64,000 nucleotides of DNA from Pectobacterium araliae. Lineage in GTDB: Bacteria; Pseudomonadota; Gammaproteobacteria; Enterobacterales; Enterobacteriaceae. The stretch is taken from assembly GCF_037076465.1 (NCBI RefSeq), contig NZ_AP028908.1, positions 186,001 to 250,000 of the forward strand, in the 5' to 3' direction. The position numbers and the translations under genes were made by a program. The notes under the pieces were generated by a model. That model did no database searches, was not told the origin of the DNA, and was given only the letters and a program-made list of their open reading frames with translations. Positions within the stretch are counted from its first letter, which is position 1. The number at the start of each line of letters is the position of its first letter. Positions 8,970 through 17,186 of the stretch are shown piece by piece.

Positions 8970-9653
8970 ATGGTATTACTTATGAATATCGATCTTGCCT
9001 ACCTGTTAAAGGTCTTTCCCCAGGTATTAATGTATCTGCCAACCACGCTGTTCCTTGCCGTGGTGTCGATGTTTTTTGCTATGATTCTCGGCCTTATTCT
9101 GGCGTTAGTCCGTGAAAGCAAGATCGTCGCGGTAGTAAAAATCGTCGAACTGTATATCTCGCTGTTCCGCGGCATTCCGTCGCTGGTTCAGTTGTTTATT
9201 ATCTATTTCGGCCTGCCGCAGCTATTCCCCGGCTTATCCAATTTGGATGCGATGACGGCTGCGATTATCGGTTTTAGCCTGAAAACCTCCGCTTATATGG
9301 CAGAGATTTTCCGTGCGGGTCTGGCCTCGGTGGATTTCGGCCAGACGGAAGCGGGTCTATCCATTGGCATGAGTAAAGCGCAGGTCTATCGCCGCATTGT
9401 GTTGCCTCAAGCCATGCTGAATGCGCTGCCAGCGACAGGTAACACCTTTATTTCCCTGATTAAAGATACCTCGGTGGCCTTTGCGCTGGGCGTCTCCGAA
9501 CTGTTCGCAGAAGGCAAAATGATTGCTGCTGAATCTCTGCGTTTCTTTGAGACCTTCCTGGTTGTGGGTCTGATTTACTGGATGGTGATTGTGGTTTACG
9601 CCTGGCTGCAAAAGCAGTTGGAGAAGAAACTGAATCACTCGCTACAGCGCTAA
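8970..9653 (+). CDS. Amino-acid ABC transporter permease (YxeN-like, HisM/GlnP type)
   Basis: This inner-membrane permease of the polar amino-acid family has about five membrane helices. The inner-membrane-component (EAA) loop EAGLSIGMSKAQVYRRIVLPQA, which docks the ATPase, lies around residues 130-151; the earlier stretch ISLFRGIPSLVQLFIIYFGLP is characteristic of the family. Possible starts are GTG 8958, ATG 8970 and ATG 8982. I prefer 8970 because GGTGGA is spaced well before it and 8958 lies inside a hairpin arm. It is coded between its binding protein and ATPase, with the next start 9 bases after its stop. Confidence 0.87.
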   Translation: MVLLMNIDLAYLLKVFPQVLMYLPTTLFLAVVSMFFAMILGLILALVRESKIVAVVKIVELYISLFRGIPSLVQLFIIYFGLPQLFPGLSNLDAMTAAIIGFSLKTSAYMAEIFRAGLASVDFGQTEAGLSIGMSKAQVYRRIVLPQAMLNALPATGNTFISLIKDTSVAFALGVSELFAEGKMIAAESLRFFETFLVVGLIYWMVIVVYAWLQKQLEKKLNHSLQR

Positions 9654-9662
9654 GGGGCTGAC

Positions 9663-10424
9663 ATGATCAGTGTAAAGAATCTTTCTAAACGCTTTGGCGA
9701 TCAGGTGGTGTTGGACAACATTAGTCTGGATATCGCGAAAGGCGAAGTGGTGGCGATTATTGGTCCATCAGGTTCGGGTAAATCCACGCTGCTGCGCTGT
9801 CTGAACCTGCTGGAAACGCCAGAGTCAGGCACGATCGAGATTGGTGAGCAAACGCTGGATACGCGTCGTTACTCTTCTAAAGCGGCTTATGCGCTGCGTC
9901 GTCAGACGGCGATGGTGTTCCAGAATTACAATCTGTTTAAGAACAAGACGGCGCTGGAGAATGTGACGGAAGCGCTGATTGTTGTGAAAAAAATGCCGAA
10001 GAAGCAGGCGGATGAAATCGGTCTGGCGCTGCTGGAGCAGGTCGGCCTGTTGCCGCAGGCGGCACAGTATCCGGTGACGTTGTCTGGCGGGCAGCAGCAG
10101 CGCGTGAGTATTGCCCGTGCGCTGGCGGTCGATCCGAAAGCCATTTTGTTTGATGAACCGACCTCGGCGCTGGATCCGGAAAGGGTACACGAAGTGCTTC
10201 AGGTGATTCAGAAGCTGGCGAAGAATGACACCACGATGGTGATCGTTACCCATGAAATGCAGTTTGCGAAAGAAGTGGCCGACCGGGTGATCTTCATGGC
10301 GGATGGTCACATCGTTGAGGAAGGCCCCGCGGAGCAGGTGATTAGCTTCTCGGACAACCCGCAAACCCAGCGTTTCCTGCGTCAGTTGACCAAGCTGCCT
10401 GAGCCGCTTGAGTACGATATTTAA
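9663..10424 (+). CDS. Amino-acid ABC transporter ATP-binding protein (YxeO-like)
   Basis: This is the ATPase of the importer: Walker [10 protein letters not shown] at residues 34-42, Q-loop MVFQNYNLF, signature LSGGQQQR, Walker [14 protein letters not shown] and the H-loop His in VIVTHEM. The 253 residues match GlnQ/HisP-type proteins. It follows the permease by nine bases with AAGGGG as ribosome site, so SBP, permease and ATPase are one unit. A 77-base gap separates it from the deacylase gene. Confidence 0.9.
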   Translation: MISVKNLSKRFGDQVVLDNISLDIAKGEVVAIIGPSGSGKSTLLRCLNLLETPESGTIEIGEQTLDTRRYSSKAAYALRRQTAMVFQNYNLFKNKTALENVTEALIVVKKMPKKQADEIGLALLEQVGLLPQAAQYPVTLSGGQQQRVSIARALAVDPKAILFDEPTSALDPERVHEVLQVIQKLAKNDTTMVIVTHEMQFAKEVADRVIFMADGHIVEEGPAEQVISFSDNPQTQRFLRQLTKLPEPLEYDI

Positions 10425-10501
10425 CGCATACGTAGATACACCTGCACGCCTGAACAAGGCCGCCCTGCCAGACGGGGCACGATAATGTGGAGCAAGAATT
10501 G

Positions 10502-11659
10502 ATGAGAACAGCACCTCAGCACGAGCCTCTGGCTCAGTTTATTCAGGCGTTTCGCCACGATTTACACCGCAACCCTGAATTGTCGAATCAGGAGTTCGAA
10601 ACCACGAAGAAGATTCGTGCGGTATTGGAAAAAGAAGGGATTCGCGTCCTCGATTTGCCGTTGAAAACCGGTCTGGTCGCGGAAGTCGGTGGCCTACAGG
10701 ATGGTCCACTGGTTGTGGTGCGTTCGGACATCGACGCCCTGCCGATTGAAGAAGAATCCGGCGTAGAGTTCACGTCACTCAACAAAGGGGTGATGCATGC
10801 CTGCGGCCATGATTTTCACTCTTCTGCTGCGTTGGGCGCGGCGATTCTGCTGAAGAAAATTGAGCCAGAGCTGAAAGGCACGGTGCGGATTTTGTTCCAG
10901 GCGGCTGAAGAAACAGGGCTGGGCGCACCGGAAGTGATTGCCGTAGGCGCGTTGGACAATGCGGTCGCGATTTTCGGTATTCACAATGATCCGACGCTGC
11001 CCGTTGGCGTCATCGGTGGGAAAGACGGTGCACTGACGGCGGGCGTTGACCGCTTTGAGATCAAGATCGCAGCGAAAGGCTGTCACGCCGCGAAGCCGCA
11101 TGAAGGCAACGATCCGATTATCATTCTGGGTCAGCTGATTTCTGCTGTACAAACCATCATCAGCCGCACGGTGTCGTCCGACAATAACGCGGTGGTGTCG
11201 ATTACGCAGGTACATAGCGGCAGCACCTGGAACGTTATCCCAGACACGGCCTATGTTGAAGGCACGGTCAGAACGTTCAATCAGGCCGCGCGTGATTTAA
11301 TTGAACAGCGTTTCCGTCAGATCGTTGCGGGTATCGCCAGCACCTTTGGCGCGGAAATCGAGTTCCTGTGGCACGCAGGGCCGCCATCGGTGATTAATAC
11401 GCCAGAGTGGGTTGAGTTTGCGCTGAATGTGGCAAGTGACGAAGGGTTTGAAGCGCGTCGCGTGGAAGCCAGTCCGATTGGTGAAGATTTCGCATTTTAT
11501 CAGCAGAAACTGCCGGGTACGTTCATGATGGTCGGCTCCGGCGGACCGTATGCGCTGCATCATCCGAAATTCCGTGTCGATGACAGCGCGCTGTTCCCGA
11601 CCGCGCACTATCTGTATCAGGTCGCAAAACAGAGTCTGGAACAGCTCTCTGCCCGTTAA
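10502..11659 (+). CDS. M20-family amidohydrolase, likely N-acetylcysteine deacetylase (YxeP-like)
   Basis: This cytoplasmic metal-dependent aminoacylase has the di-metal ligands in MHACGHDFHSS (Cys101, His103), the acid pair AAEETG (Glu136, Glu137) and GIHNDP (His161), the layout of M20D amidohydrolases such as YxeP and hippurate hydrolase. I chose ATG 10502 because GGAG lies nine bases before it; a GTG at 10487 is also in frame. As the last gene of the lyase operon it would remove the acetyl group to yield free cysteine, closing the pathway begun by the GNAT enzyme. The exact substrate is inferred from the cluster. Confidence 0.78.
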   Translation: MRTAPQHEPLAQFIQAFRHDLHRNPELSNQEFETTKKIRAVLEKEGIRVLDLPLKTGLVAEVGGLQDGPLVVVRSDIDALPIEEESGVEFTSLNKGVMHACGHDFHSSAALGAAILLKKIEPELKGTVRILFQAAEETGLGAPEVIAVGALDNAVAIFGIHNDPTLPVGVIGGKDGALTAGVDRFEIKIAAKGCHAAKPHEGNDPIIILGQLISAVQTIISRTVSSDNNAVVSITQVHSGSTWNVIPDTAYVEGTVRTFNQAARDLIEQRFRQIVAGIASTFGAEIEFLWHAGPPSVINTPEWVEFALNVASDEGFEARRVEASPIGEDFAFYQQKLPGTFMMVGSGGPYALHHPKFRVDDSALFPTAHYLYQVAKQSLEQLSAR

Positions 11660-11678
11660 TCTCCTTATTCCTCACGTT

Positions 11679-11712
11679 ATCCGCGTCGATTCCCTCGGCG
11701 CGGATATTTTTT
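11679..11712 (+). terminator. Terminator after the M20 gene
   Basis: ATCCGCG (11679-11685) pairs with CGCGGAT (11699-11705) and is followed by a run of six T. It closes the plus-strand operon just before the 3' end of the convergent ABC gene. Confidence 0.75.
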
Positions 11713-11717
11713 GCCTA

Positions 11718-12518
11718 TTAATGGCTCAGGATCTGATCCAGAAACTGGCGCGTGCGCGGGTGTGATGGCGTATTGAAGAAGTCCTGCGGTGGGGCGGATT
11801 CCACAATGCTACCGTCGGCCATCAGAATGACCTTATCGGCTACCGTCTTGGCAAAGCCCATCTCATGAGTGACGACGATCATCGTCATACCGGATTCCGC
11901 CAGATCGAGCATCACATCCAACACTTCTTTAATCATCTCCGGGTCTAGCGCAGACGTGGGTTCGTCAAACAGCATGATTTCCGGCTGCATACACAGCGCC
12001 CGAGCAATGGCCACGCGCTGCTGCTGACCGCCAGAAAGCTGGAGCGGAAATTTATGCGCCTGATTGGCGATATGCACTTTCTCCAGATAGTGCATCGCCA
12101 AATCGATGGCTTCCTGCTTCTTACGCTGTTTGACCAACGTTGGGCCGATCGTCAGGTTATCCAGCACGCTCAGGTGGGGAAACAAATTGAACTGCTGGAA
12201 CAGCATACCGATACCGGAACGTATACGGTTGATGTTCTTGATGTTGTCGTTAACTTCGATGCCATTCACGCGGATATGGCCGTCGTGGTGCTCTTCCAGT
12301 CGGTTAATGCAGCGGATAAGTGTAGATTTGCCGGAGCCGGAAGGGCCGCAAATCACCACGCGTTCGCCTTTCTGCACGTTCAGCGTCACGTTATTCAGCG
12401 CCTGAAACGCACCGTACCACTTGCTGACAGCGTCGATCTCAATAATGACGTTGTTGTTTGTAACGATACTGTTTGTAACTGCATTGTCTGTAACGAAAGT
12501 GTCTGCGGATAAGCTCAT
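11718..12518 (-). CDS. General amino-acid ABC transporter ATP-binding protein (AapP-like) with repeat-bearing N-terminus
   Basis: This is the ATPase of the second importer, with Walker [10 protein letters not shown], signature LSGGQQQR, Walker [14 protein letters not shown] and switch His VVTHEM. Its core begins at [11 protein letters not shown]; before it lie about 25 extra residues ([15 protein letters not shown]...) encoded by a 15-bp tandem repeat. The ATG at 12518 is the only good start, with AGGAG 11 bases away, so the extension is probably translated. It is the last gene of the aapJQMP-like set on this strand; the closest E. coli counterpart is YhdZ. Confidence 0.88.
   Translation of the reverse strand: MSLSADTFVTDNAVTNSIVTNNNVIIEIDAVSKWYGAFQALNNVTLNVQKGERVVICGPSGSGKSTLIRCINRLEEHHDGHIRVNGIEVNDNIKNINRIRSGIGMLFQQFNLFPHLSVLDNLTIGPTLVKQRKKQEAIDLAMHYLEKVHIANQAHKFPLQLSGGQQQRVAIARALCMQPEIMLFDEPTSALDPEMIKEVLDVMLDLAESGMTMIVVTHEMGFAKTVADKVILMADGSIVESAPPQDFFNTPSHPRTRQFLDQILSH
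12455..12505. repeat. 15-bp tandem repeat inside the ABC ATPase N-terminus
   Basis: Units start at 12455, 12470 and 12485 with a partial fourth at 12500. The core TGTTTGTAAC/TGTCTGTAAC is followed by five variable bases. On the minus strand it encodes five-residue repeats of the form VTxxx. Because the unit is a multiple of three, copy-number change would keep the frame. Confidence 0.75.
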
Positions 12519-12560
12519 GATAACAAAGCTCCTGTCGGTGTTTTCATCAACGGCTATCGC

Positions 12561-13670
12561 TTAACCGTGATACGTTTCTGGGTTACGGCTGGCATCGATG
12601 CGTTTTTCCACCCACAGCGCGTAGCGTGAGAGCAAGAAGCCAAACAGCAGATAGATAGCCGAGATGAAAAGGTACGTTTCAATGTAATAACGCCGCCATA
12701 GCGGGTCCTGCATCACCGAACTGGTGGCGGTGAGGATGTCGAACAGCCCGATAATGATGACAAACGACGTGTTCTTCATCGCGGCGATAATATGGTTGGT
12801 CATGGCGGGCAGGCAGATGCGCAGCGCCTGCGGCAGGATGATTTTGGTCGTGGTGTGCCAATAGCTGAGGTTGAGCGCCATCGCCGCTTCATATTGCCCG
12901 CGCGGAACAGACTGTAAACCGCCACGAATCACCTCAGCCTGATAGCAGGCGAAAAACAGCGCGATACCGATGATGATGCGCAGCAGCTTGTTGATTTCCA
13001 TGCCTGCGGGCAGGAACAGCGGGAAGACATTAACGGCGACGAACAGAATCGTGATGAGCGGCACGCCGCGCAGACCCTCGATAAAAATAACCGACAAACC
13101 GCGCAGAAAAGGCAGTGGTGAACGCCGCCCCAGCGCCAGCAAAACCGAAACCGGCATACCGATGACAACCGTGCCGCTAAACAGCAGAATCGTCAGCGGT
13201 AAACCGCCCCATTCGCTGGAAGGTACATGAGATAAGCCAAACACGCCGCCGGACATCAGGATGGCGATGGCGGCCACTGCGACGACCCACAGCGGTAAGA
13301 GGATGCGTGAATGCCAGAAGCGCGGCATCAGCGACAGGCCAAGCGCCAGAAACCAGATTCCCATCGCCAGCACCAGACGCCCGTGTTGGTCGTAAGGATA
13401 AAGGCCAAACAGGATGGGGCGATGCTTTTCCACGATCACCGCCCAGCAGGCGCCCGCAGCCGCACGACACACCTCTGGGTCAGTGGTGTACCACACGGCA
13501 TCGAGAATGCCCCAGTGCAGCAGTTTATTGCCGACGTTCCACATCAGCACAGCCAGTAGCAGCGTGAGTGCGGTTTGCGGCACGCTGCTGAACAGGTGAC
13601 GACGCAGCCACAGCAGCGGCGTGCGCAAGCGGGTAGGAACGGCAGAGAGTGACAGTGCCGGAAATAACAT
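12561..13670 (-). CDS. General amino-acid ABC transporter permease (AapM-like)
   Basis: This is the second permease of the Aap/Bzt type, 369 residues with a long N-terminal part before the conserved core. The core shows PLTILLFSGTVVIGMPVSVLLALGR, EGLRGVPLITILF and the ATPase-docking loop AAMALNLSYWHTTTKIILPQA. The start at ATG 13670 is supported by GAGGAT seven bases upstream; an in-frame TTG at 13703 would overlap the upstream gene and lacks such a site. It pairs with the AapQ-like permease to form the heterodimeric channel. E. coli YhdY is the nearest well-known relative. Confidence 0.87.
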   Translation of the reverse strand: MLFPALSLSAVPTRLRTPLLWLRRHLFSSVPQTALTLLLAVLMWNVGNKLLHWGILDAVWYTTDPEVCRAAAGACWAVIVEKHRPILFGLYPYDQHGRLVLAMGIWFLALGLSLMPRFWHSRILLPLWVVAVAAIAILMSGGVFGLSHVPSSEWGGLPLTILLFSGTVVIGMPVSVLLALGRRSPLPFLRGLSVIFIEGLRGVPLITILFVAVNVFPLFLPAGMEINKLLRIIIGIALFFACYQAEVIRGGLQSVPRGQYEAAMALNLSYWHTTTKIILPQALRICLPAMTNHIIAAMKNTSFVIIIGLFDILTATSSVMQDPLWRRYYIETYLFISAIYLLFGFLLSRYALWVEKRIDASRNPETYHG

Positions 13671-13680
13671 ACGGTGATCC

Positions 13681-14904
13681 TCAGCGCTCTTTGATGGCGA
13701 CAACGCGGTTAAACAGGTTCATCAGCAGCGATGTCGCGACGCTGACCGTCAGGTAAACCACCATCATGATGGCAATCACTTCGAGCGCCTGACCGGTTTG
13801 GTTCATCAACGTGTTGCTGATATTCGCCAACTCTGGGTAACCGACCACGACCGCGATCGAGCTGTTTTTCGACAGGCTCACATATTGGCTGGTCAATGGC
13901 GGAACGATGACGCGCATAGCCTGTGGAATGATGATGTGGCGCATCATGTGCCACGGCGAAAATGACAGCGCGCGTGCCGCTTCCAGTTGGCCTTTGGGGA
14001 TAGACTGAATGCCTGCCCGCACGATTTCTGCGATAAACGCAGAGGAATAGAGCGCAATGCCAAGCAGCAGCGCAGTGAATTCAGGGCTGACGGTAAAGCC
14101 ACCGCGGAAGTTAAAGCCGCGCAGGATAGGTCGGTCAAGCTCTGCTGGAGCGCCAGAAAGCCACCAGACCAGAAGCGGTAATCCGATGAGCGCGGCCAGC
14201 GTCAGACGACCTGTAGGCAGAGAACGTCCTCGGCTTTCCCGAGCATAGCGTGCTGTGCGGTTCAGGATCAGACTAATCAGTGCGGCGGCGAGTAGGGCGA
14301 TTCCACTCAATAACCAGCCGTGATGCGCGGCGGGGATGGAAAAAGATAGCCCGCGATTGGTCAGAAATCCCAGGCTACCCAGCTCAATGGCATCCCGTGG
14401 CGAGGGCAGGTTGCGGATCACTACTGACCAGAAAATCACCTGCAAGATCACCGGAATATTGCGCATCAGCTCGATGTAGCCCCCAGCGAGTCGCGCCAGC
14501 AGCCAGTTACGGGAGACGCGGGCGATACCGACGGAAAAACCCAGCAGCGTGGCAAGCACGATGCCGCATAACGTGACGTACAGAGTATTGAGTAAACCGA
14601 CGCCAAGTGCGCGCAGATAGCTGTCTCGCGGGGTAAACGCGATGCGCTTTTCACCAATCTCAAACTGTGCAGCGTGGTCGAGAAAGCCAAAGCCTGTCGC
14701 GATATTCTGTGAACGCAGGTTTTCGACCACGTTGGCATACAGCCAGTAGCTGAAAGCGACAATCAGGAGGCCGAGCAGGCACTGATAAAGCCAGGCACGC
14801 AGCGTTTTGCTGTCAAACGCGTTCAACAGACGACGGGAATCAGATAGCGTTCCCAGCCACGGTGGTGCAGAGCCTGACGACAGCATCTTGTTTGGTGGTT
14901 TCAT
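13681..14904 (-). CDS. General amino-acid ABC transporter permease (AapQ-like)
   Basis: This first permease of the Aap-type importer has 407 residues and about eight hydrophobic segments. Typical features are GLLNTLYVTLCGIVLATLLGF, YIELMRNIPVILQVIFW and the docking loop EAARALSFSPWHMMRHIIIPQA. The long insert between the two halves (about residues 180-260) is normal for AapQ/BztB/YhdX. It starts 122 bases after the binding-protein gene and ends 10 bases before the AapM-like gene. Confidence 0.87.
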   Translation of the reverse strand: MKPPNKMLSSGSAPPWLGTLSDSRRLLNAFDSKTLRAWLYQCLLGLLIVAFSYWLYANVVENLRSQNIATGFGFLDHAAQFEIGEKRIAFTPRDSYLRALGVGLLNTLYVTLCGIVLATLLGFSVGIARVSRNWLLARLAGGYIELMRNIPVILQVIFWSVVIRNLPSPRDAIELGSLGFLTNRGLSFSIPAAHHGWLLSGIALLAAALISLILNRTARYARESRGRSLPTGRLTLAALIGLPLLVWWLSGAPAELDRPILRGFNFRGGFTVSPEFTALLLGIALYSSAFIAEIVRAGIQSIPKGQLEAARALSFSPWHMMRHIIIPQAMRVIVPPLTSQYVSLSKNSSIAVVVGYPELANISNTLMNQTGQALEVIAIMMVVYLTVSVATSLLMNLFNRVVAIKER

Positions 14905-15026
14905 TACTGGCGGTCTTTTCTTCTGGTCATTACCGAGTGGAACACGCTGCCGATGACGGCGATGCGTGAATGCGGAGGCATGGCATCAGCCGACGATTGC
15001 CGCGCTGACGCCCGTTGCGTGGTGAA

Positions 15027-16079
15027 TTAGCGAATAGGCAAGCCGTAGAGCAGTCCACCCTTCGTCCAGAGATTATTCAGGTCGCGCTCCAACGGTGCAG
15101 GTGTGTCTGGCCCGAAATGACGGTTATAAATATCGCCGTAATTCCCTACCTGCTTAATCAGGTTGTAAGCCCACTGGTTATTTAGCCCCAATTTCTGACC
15201 ATAATCCCCGGTGACCCCAAGCAGCGCCTGTTCATCTGGGTCTATTGACTTGAGTTTGCTGTCCACGTTCTGCTGGCCGATGTCCATCTCTTCCGCGTTG
15301 AACGTGGCGTATACCACCCATTTCACAATGTCGTACCACTGGTCATCACCCTGACGAACCGCCATCGCCAGTGGTTCTTTTGAGTAAATCCCCGGTAAAA
15401 TCACGTGATCAGCGGGTTTCTCTGCATCAAAGGTGCGCACGCCGGGCAAGGCCACTTTGTCACGGGCGATGACGTCGCAGCGCCCAGACAGGTAGGCCGC
15501 CACGTACTCTTTATTATTCTCGATGACCACCGGGGTGTAATGCAGATTGCGTGACGCAAAAATCTGCGCGACGTTGCGTTCGGTACTGCTACCCGGCGTG
15601 ATGCAGACGGTCGCGCCATCTAAATCTTCAACCTTCTTCACATTGGCGCTGGTACGCACCATAAAGCCCGTACCGGTATAGAAGGTCGGCGGCGCGAAGT
15701 TCAGACCTAGCGAGGTATCGCGCGATAAATCAGCAGTGATATTGCGTGACAGCACGTCCACTTCACCCGACTGAATCGCCGGGAAACGCTGTGCGGTAGA
15801 CAGGGCGGCAAAACGTACTTTGCTGGCATCGCCAAAAATAGCGGCGGCTAACGCACGGCAATAATCGACGTCCAGCCCGGTCCATTGCCCTTTACTATCA
15901 ATCGCGGAAAAGCCGTGACGTGCCGGATGCACGCCGCACACCAGCTCGCCGCGTGCTTTAATCTTTTTGAGCGTCTCGCCGTTTCCTGCGTCAGCGGCAT
16001 TGGCGTGTGCGATAGGTAGCAGAAGCCCCCCTAACGTCAGCGCTGTGGCGGTCGTCAACGAGAGTAATTTTCTCAGCAT
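15027..16079 (-). CDS. General amino-acid ABC transporter periplasmic binding protein (AapJ-like)
   Basis: This 350-residue binding protein has a cleavable signal peptide (MLRKLLSLTTATALTLGG...AHANA). The mature part starts with ETLKKIKARGELVCGVHPARHGFSAID and contains GLDVDYCRALAAAIFGD, typical of AapJ/BztA/YhdW proteins. I use ATG 16079 because GAGG lies seven bases before it and the signal begins there. It heads the aapJQMP-like operon, with a perfect palindrome TTTGTATACAAA about 120 bases upstream. In an operon next to MmgE/PrpD and TSUP genes its ligand may be an unusual amino acid rather than general L-amino acids. Confidence 0.86.
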   Translation of the reverse strand: MLRKLLSLTTATALTLGGLLLPIAHANAADAGNGETLKKIKARGELVCGVHPARHGFSAIDSKGQWTGLDVDYCRALAAAIFGDASKVRFAALSTAQRFPAIQSGEVDVLSRNITADLSRDTSLGLNFAPPTFYTGTGFMVRTSANVKKVEDLDGATVCITPGSSTERNVAQIFASRNLHYTPVVIENNKEYVAAYLSGRCDVIARDKVALPGVRTFDAEKPADHVILPGIYSKEPLAMAVRQGDDQWYDIVKWVVYATFNAEEMDIGQQNVDSKLKSIDPDEQALLGVTGDYGQKLGLNNQWAYNLIKQVGNYGDIYNRHFGPDTPAPLERDLNNLWTKGGLLYGLPIR

Positions 16080-16108
16080 AAGTATCCTCAGAATAGTCGG
16101 TGTTGTTG

Positions 16109-16155
16109 TATACCCGTCAGATTTCAAGCTGCCTGCAACTCGAATGATCTATGGG
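16109..16155. repeat. Short palindromic repeat of the TATACCCG family (mini copy)
   Basis: TATACCCGTCAGATTTCAAG opens the element and ACTCGAATGATCTATGGG closes it; the centre TCAAGCTGC...GCAACTCGA is an imperfect palindrome. Its first 27 bases match the start of the larger element at 37686 at 22 positions. It lies between the AapJ-like start and the palindromic operator, so it may fall within the 5' leader. Confidence 0.6.
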
Positions 16156-16196
16156 CTAATTGGTTGTAATTATTTGTTTTTATTGTGATGCGTTCT

Positions 16197-16208
16197 TTTG
16201 TATACAAA
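16197..16208. promoter_or_regulatory. Candidate GntR-family operator upstream of the AapJ-like gene
   Basis: TTTGTATACAAA is a perfect 12-base palindrome. The 12-nt string TGTATACAAATG occurs here and, on the opposite strand, before the first MmgE/PrpD gene at 20028. Both sites lie upstream of minus-strand units next to a GntR/FCD regulator gene, which makes that protein the natural candidate binder. Confidence 0.55.
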
Positions 16209-16349
16209 TGTTCTCAATGTTGCCTGCAAATGGCAAATAGCATATTTCTCTATCTAAAGCTGAATAGTGGATATAGCCCTGGCGGGGATGACGTGAAGGG
16301 GAAAAGAGAGCAGTGCCTTGCTGTGTCAGCAAGACACCGATGAAAGGGA

Positions 16350-17123
16350 TTAGTGGGCGAGCAGACCTTGTACGCCTTGCCAAATGAGCTGGGCGCTGAG
16401 GATCAGCATGGTAAGGCGAAAGGTGGTGCGGAAGAGTTTTTCGGGCAAATTATCCAGCAGGCGTGTACCCAACCAGGTGCCCAATACACCGCTGATAATC
16501 ATTGCAGCCAGCATTGGCAGCCAGTTGTGATAGGCAAATCCCATCATTCCGAATGCCACTATCTTTAGGCCATGTTGTAACACCATGCAGAGCGCATGCG
16601 TGGCAATAAGCGGCTTTTTAGTTACCCCTTGCGAACTGATCAACCCAGCGACCATTGGGCCTGTTGCGCCGACGATCATCGTGCCAAGGCTGGTGAGAGC
16701 CCCGCCCAGAATGAAGAACAGCCGATTAACCGGTTTTGGCGTGGTGCGTTTACGAAAAACCGACCACAGAATGAAAAGAGCCAGCGCGATTTTTGCCACG
16801 TTGTCCGGGATCCACACCGCAACAGGGGCACCCACTGCGATGCCAATGACGCTACCGATAAAAAACCACAGCGCCAGCGGCCAGACGATATACAGACGCT
16901 GGATCAGGCTACGGCTGAGGTTGGAGCCTAGCTGGACGATACCGTGAACCGGTAGCAGGCTGCTGACTGGCATACCCAGCCCCATAATGGCAAGCAGCGT
17001 GACGCCACCACCCAGTCCCAGCGCTGCCGTTAACGCCGATGTCAGAAAACTGCAAAAAATCAGCACGCCAGCAAAGAGCGGTGAGATGTCGGGTGGAACA
17101 AGATCTAGCATGGTGGAACCCAT
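16350..17123 (-). CDS. TSUP-family membrane transporter (TauE/SafE type)
   Basis: This inner-membrane protein of about 257 residues has eight or so hydrophobic segments and two TSUP-like halves. GLGGGVTLLAIMGLGMP and the later FILGGALTSLGTMIVGATGPMVAGL are the paired Gly-rich motifs of the TauE/SafE family. Several starts are possible (TTG 17171, ATG 17123, ATG 17111); 17123 leaves a short N-terminus before the first helix. It lies 15-63 bases after the first-listed MmgE/PrpD gene, depending on the start, and is the last gene of that unit. TSUP proteins often move sulfite, sulfonates or organic anions, which would suit export of a sulfur end product, but the substrate is unknown. Confidence 0.75.
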   Translation of the reverse strand: MGSTMLDLVPPDISPLFAGVLIFCSFLTSALTAALGLGGGVTLLAIMGLGMPVSSLLPVHGIVQLGSNLSRSLIQRLYIVWPLALWFFIGSVIGIAVGAPVAVWIPDNVAKIALALFILWSVFRKRTTPKPVNRLFFILGGALTSLGTMIVGATGPMVAGLISSQGVTKKPLIATHALCMVLQHGLKIVAFGMMGFAYHNWLPMLAAMIISGVLGTWLGTRLLDNLPEKLFRTTFRLTMLILSAQLIWQGVQGLLAH

Positions 17124-17186
17124 CGCGTGGTAGAGCACATGATCATGCCTGATGCGATCAATACGTATCAAGCATCCTTTCCGGCG

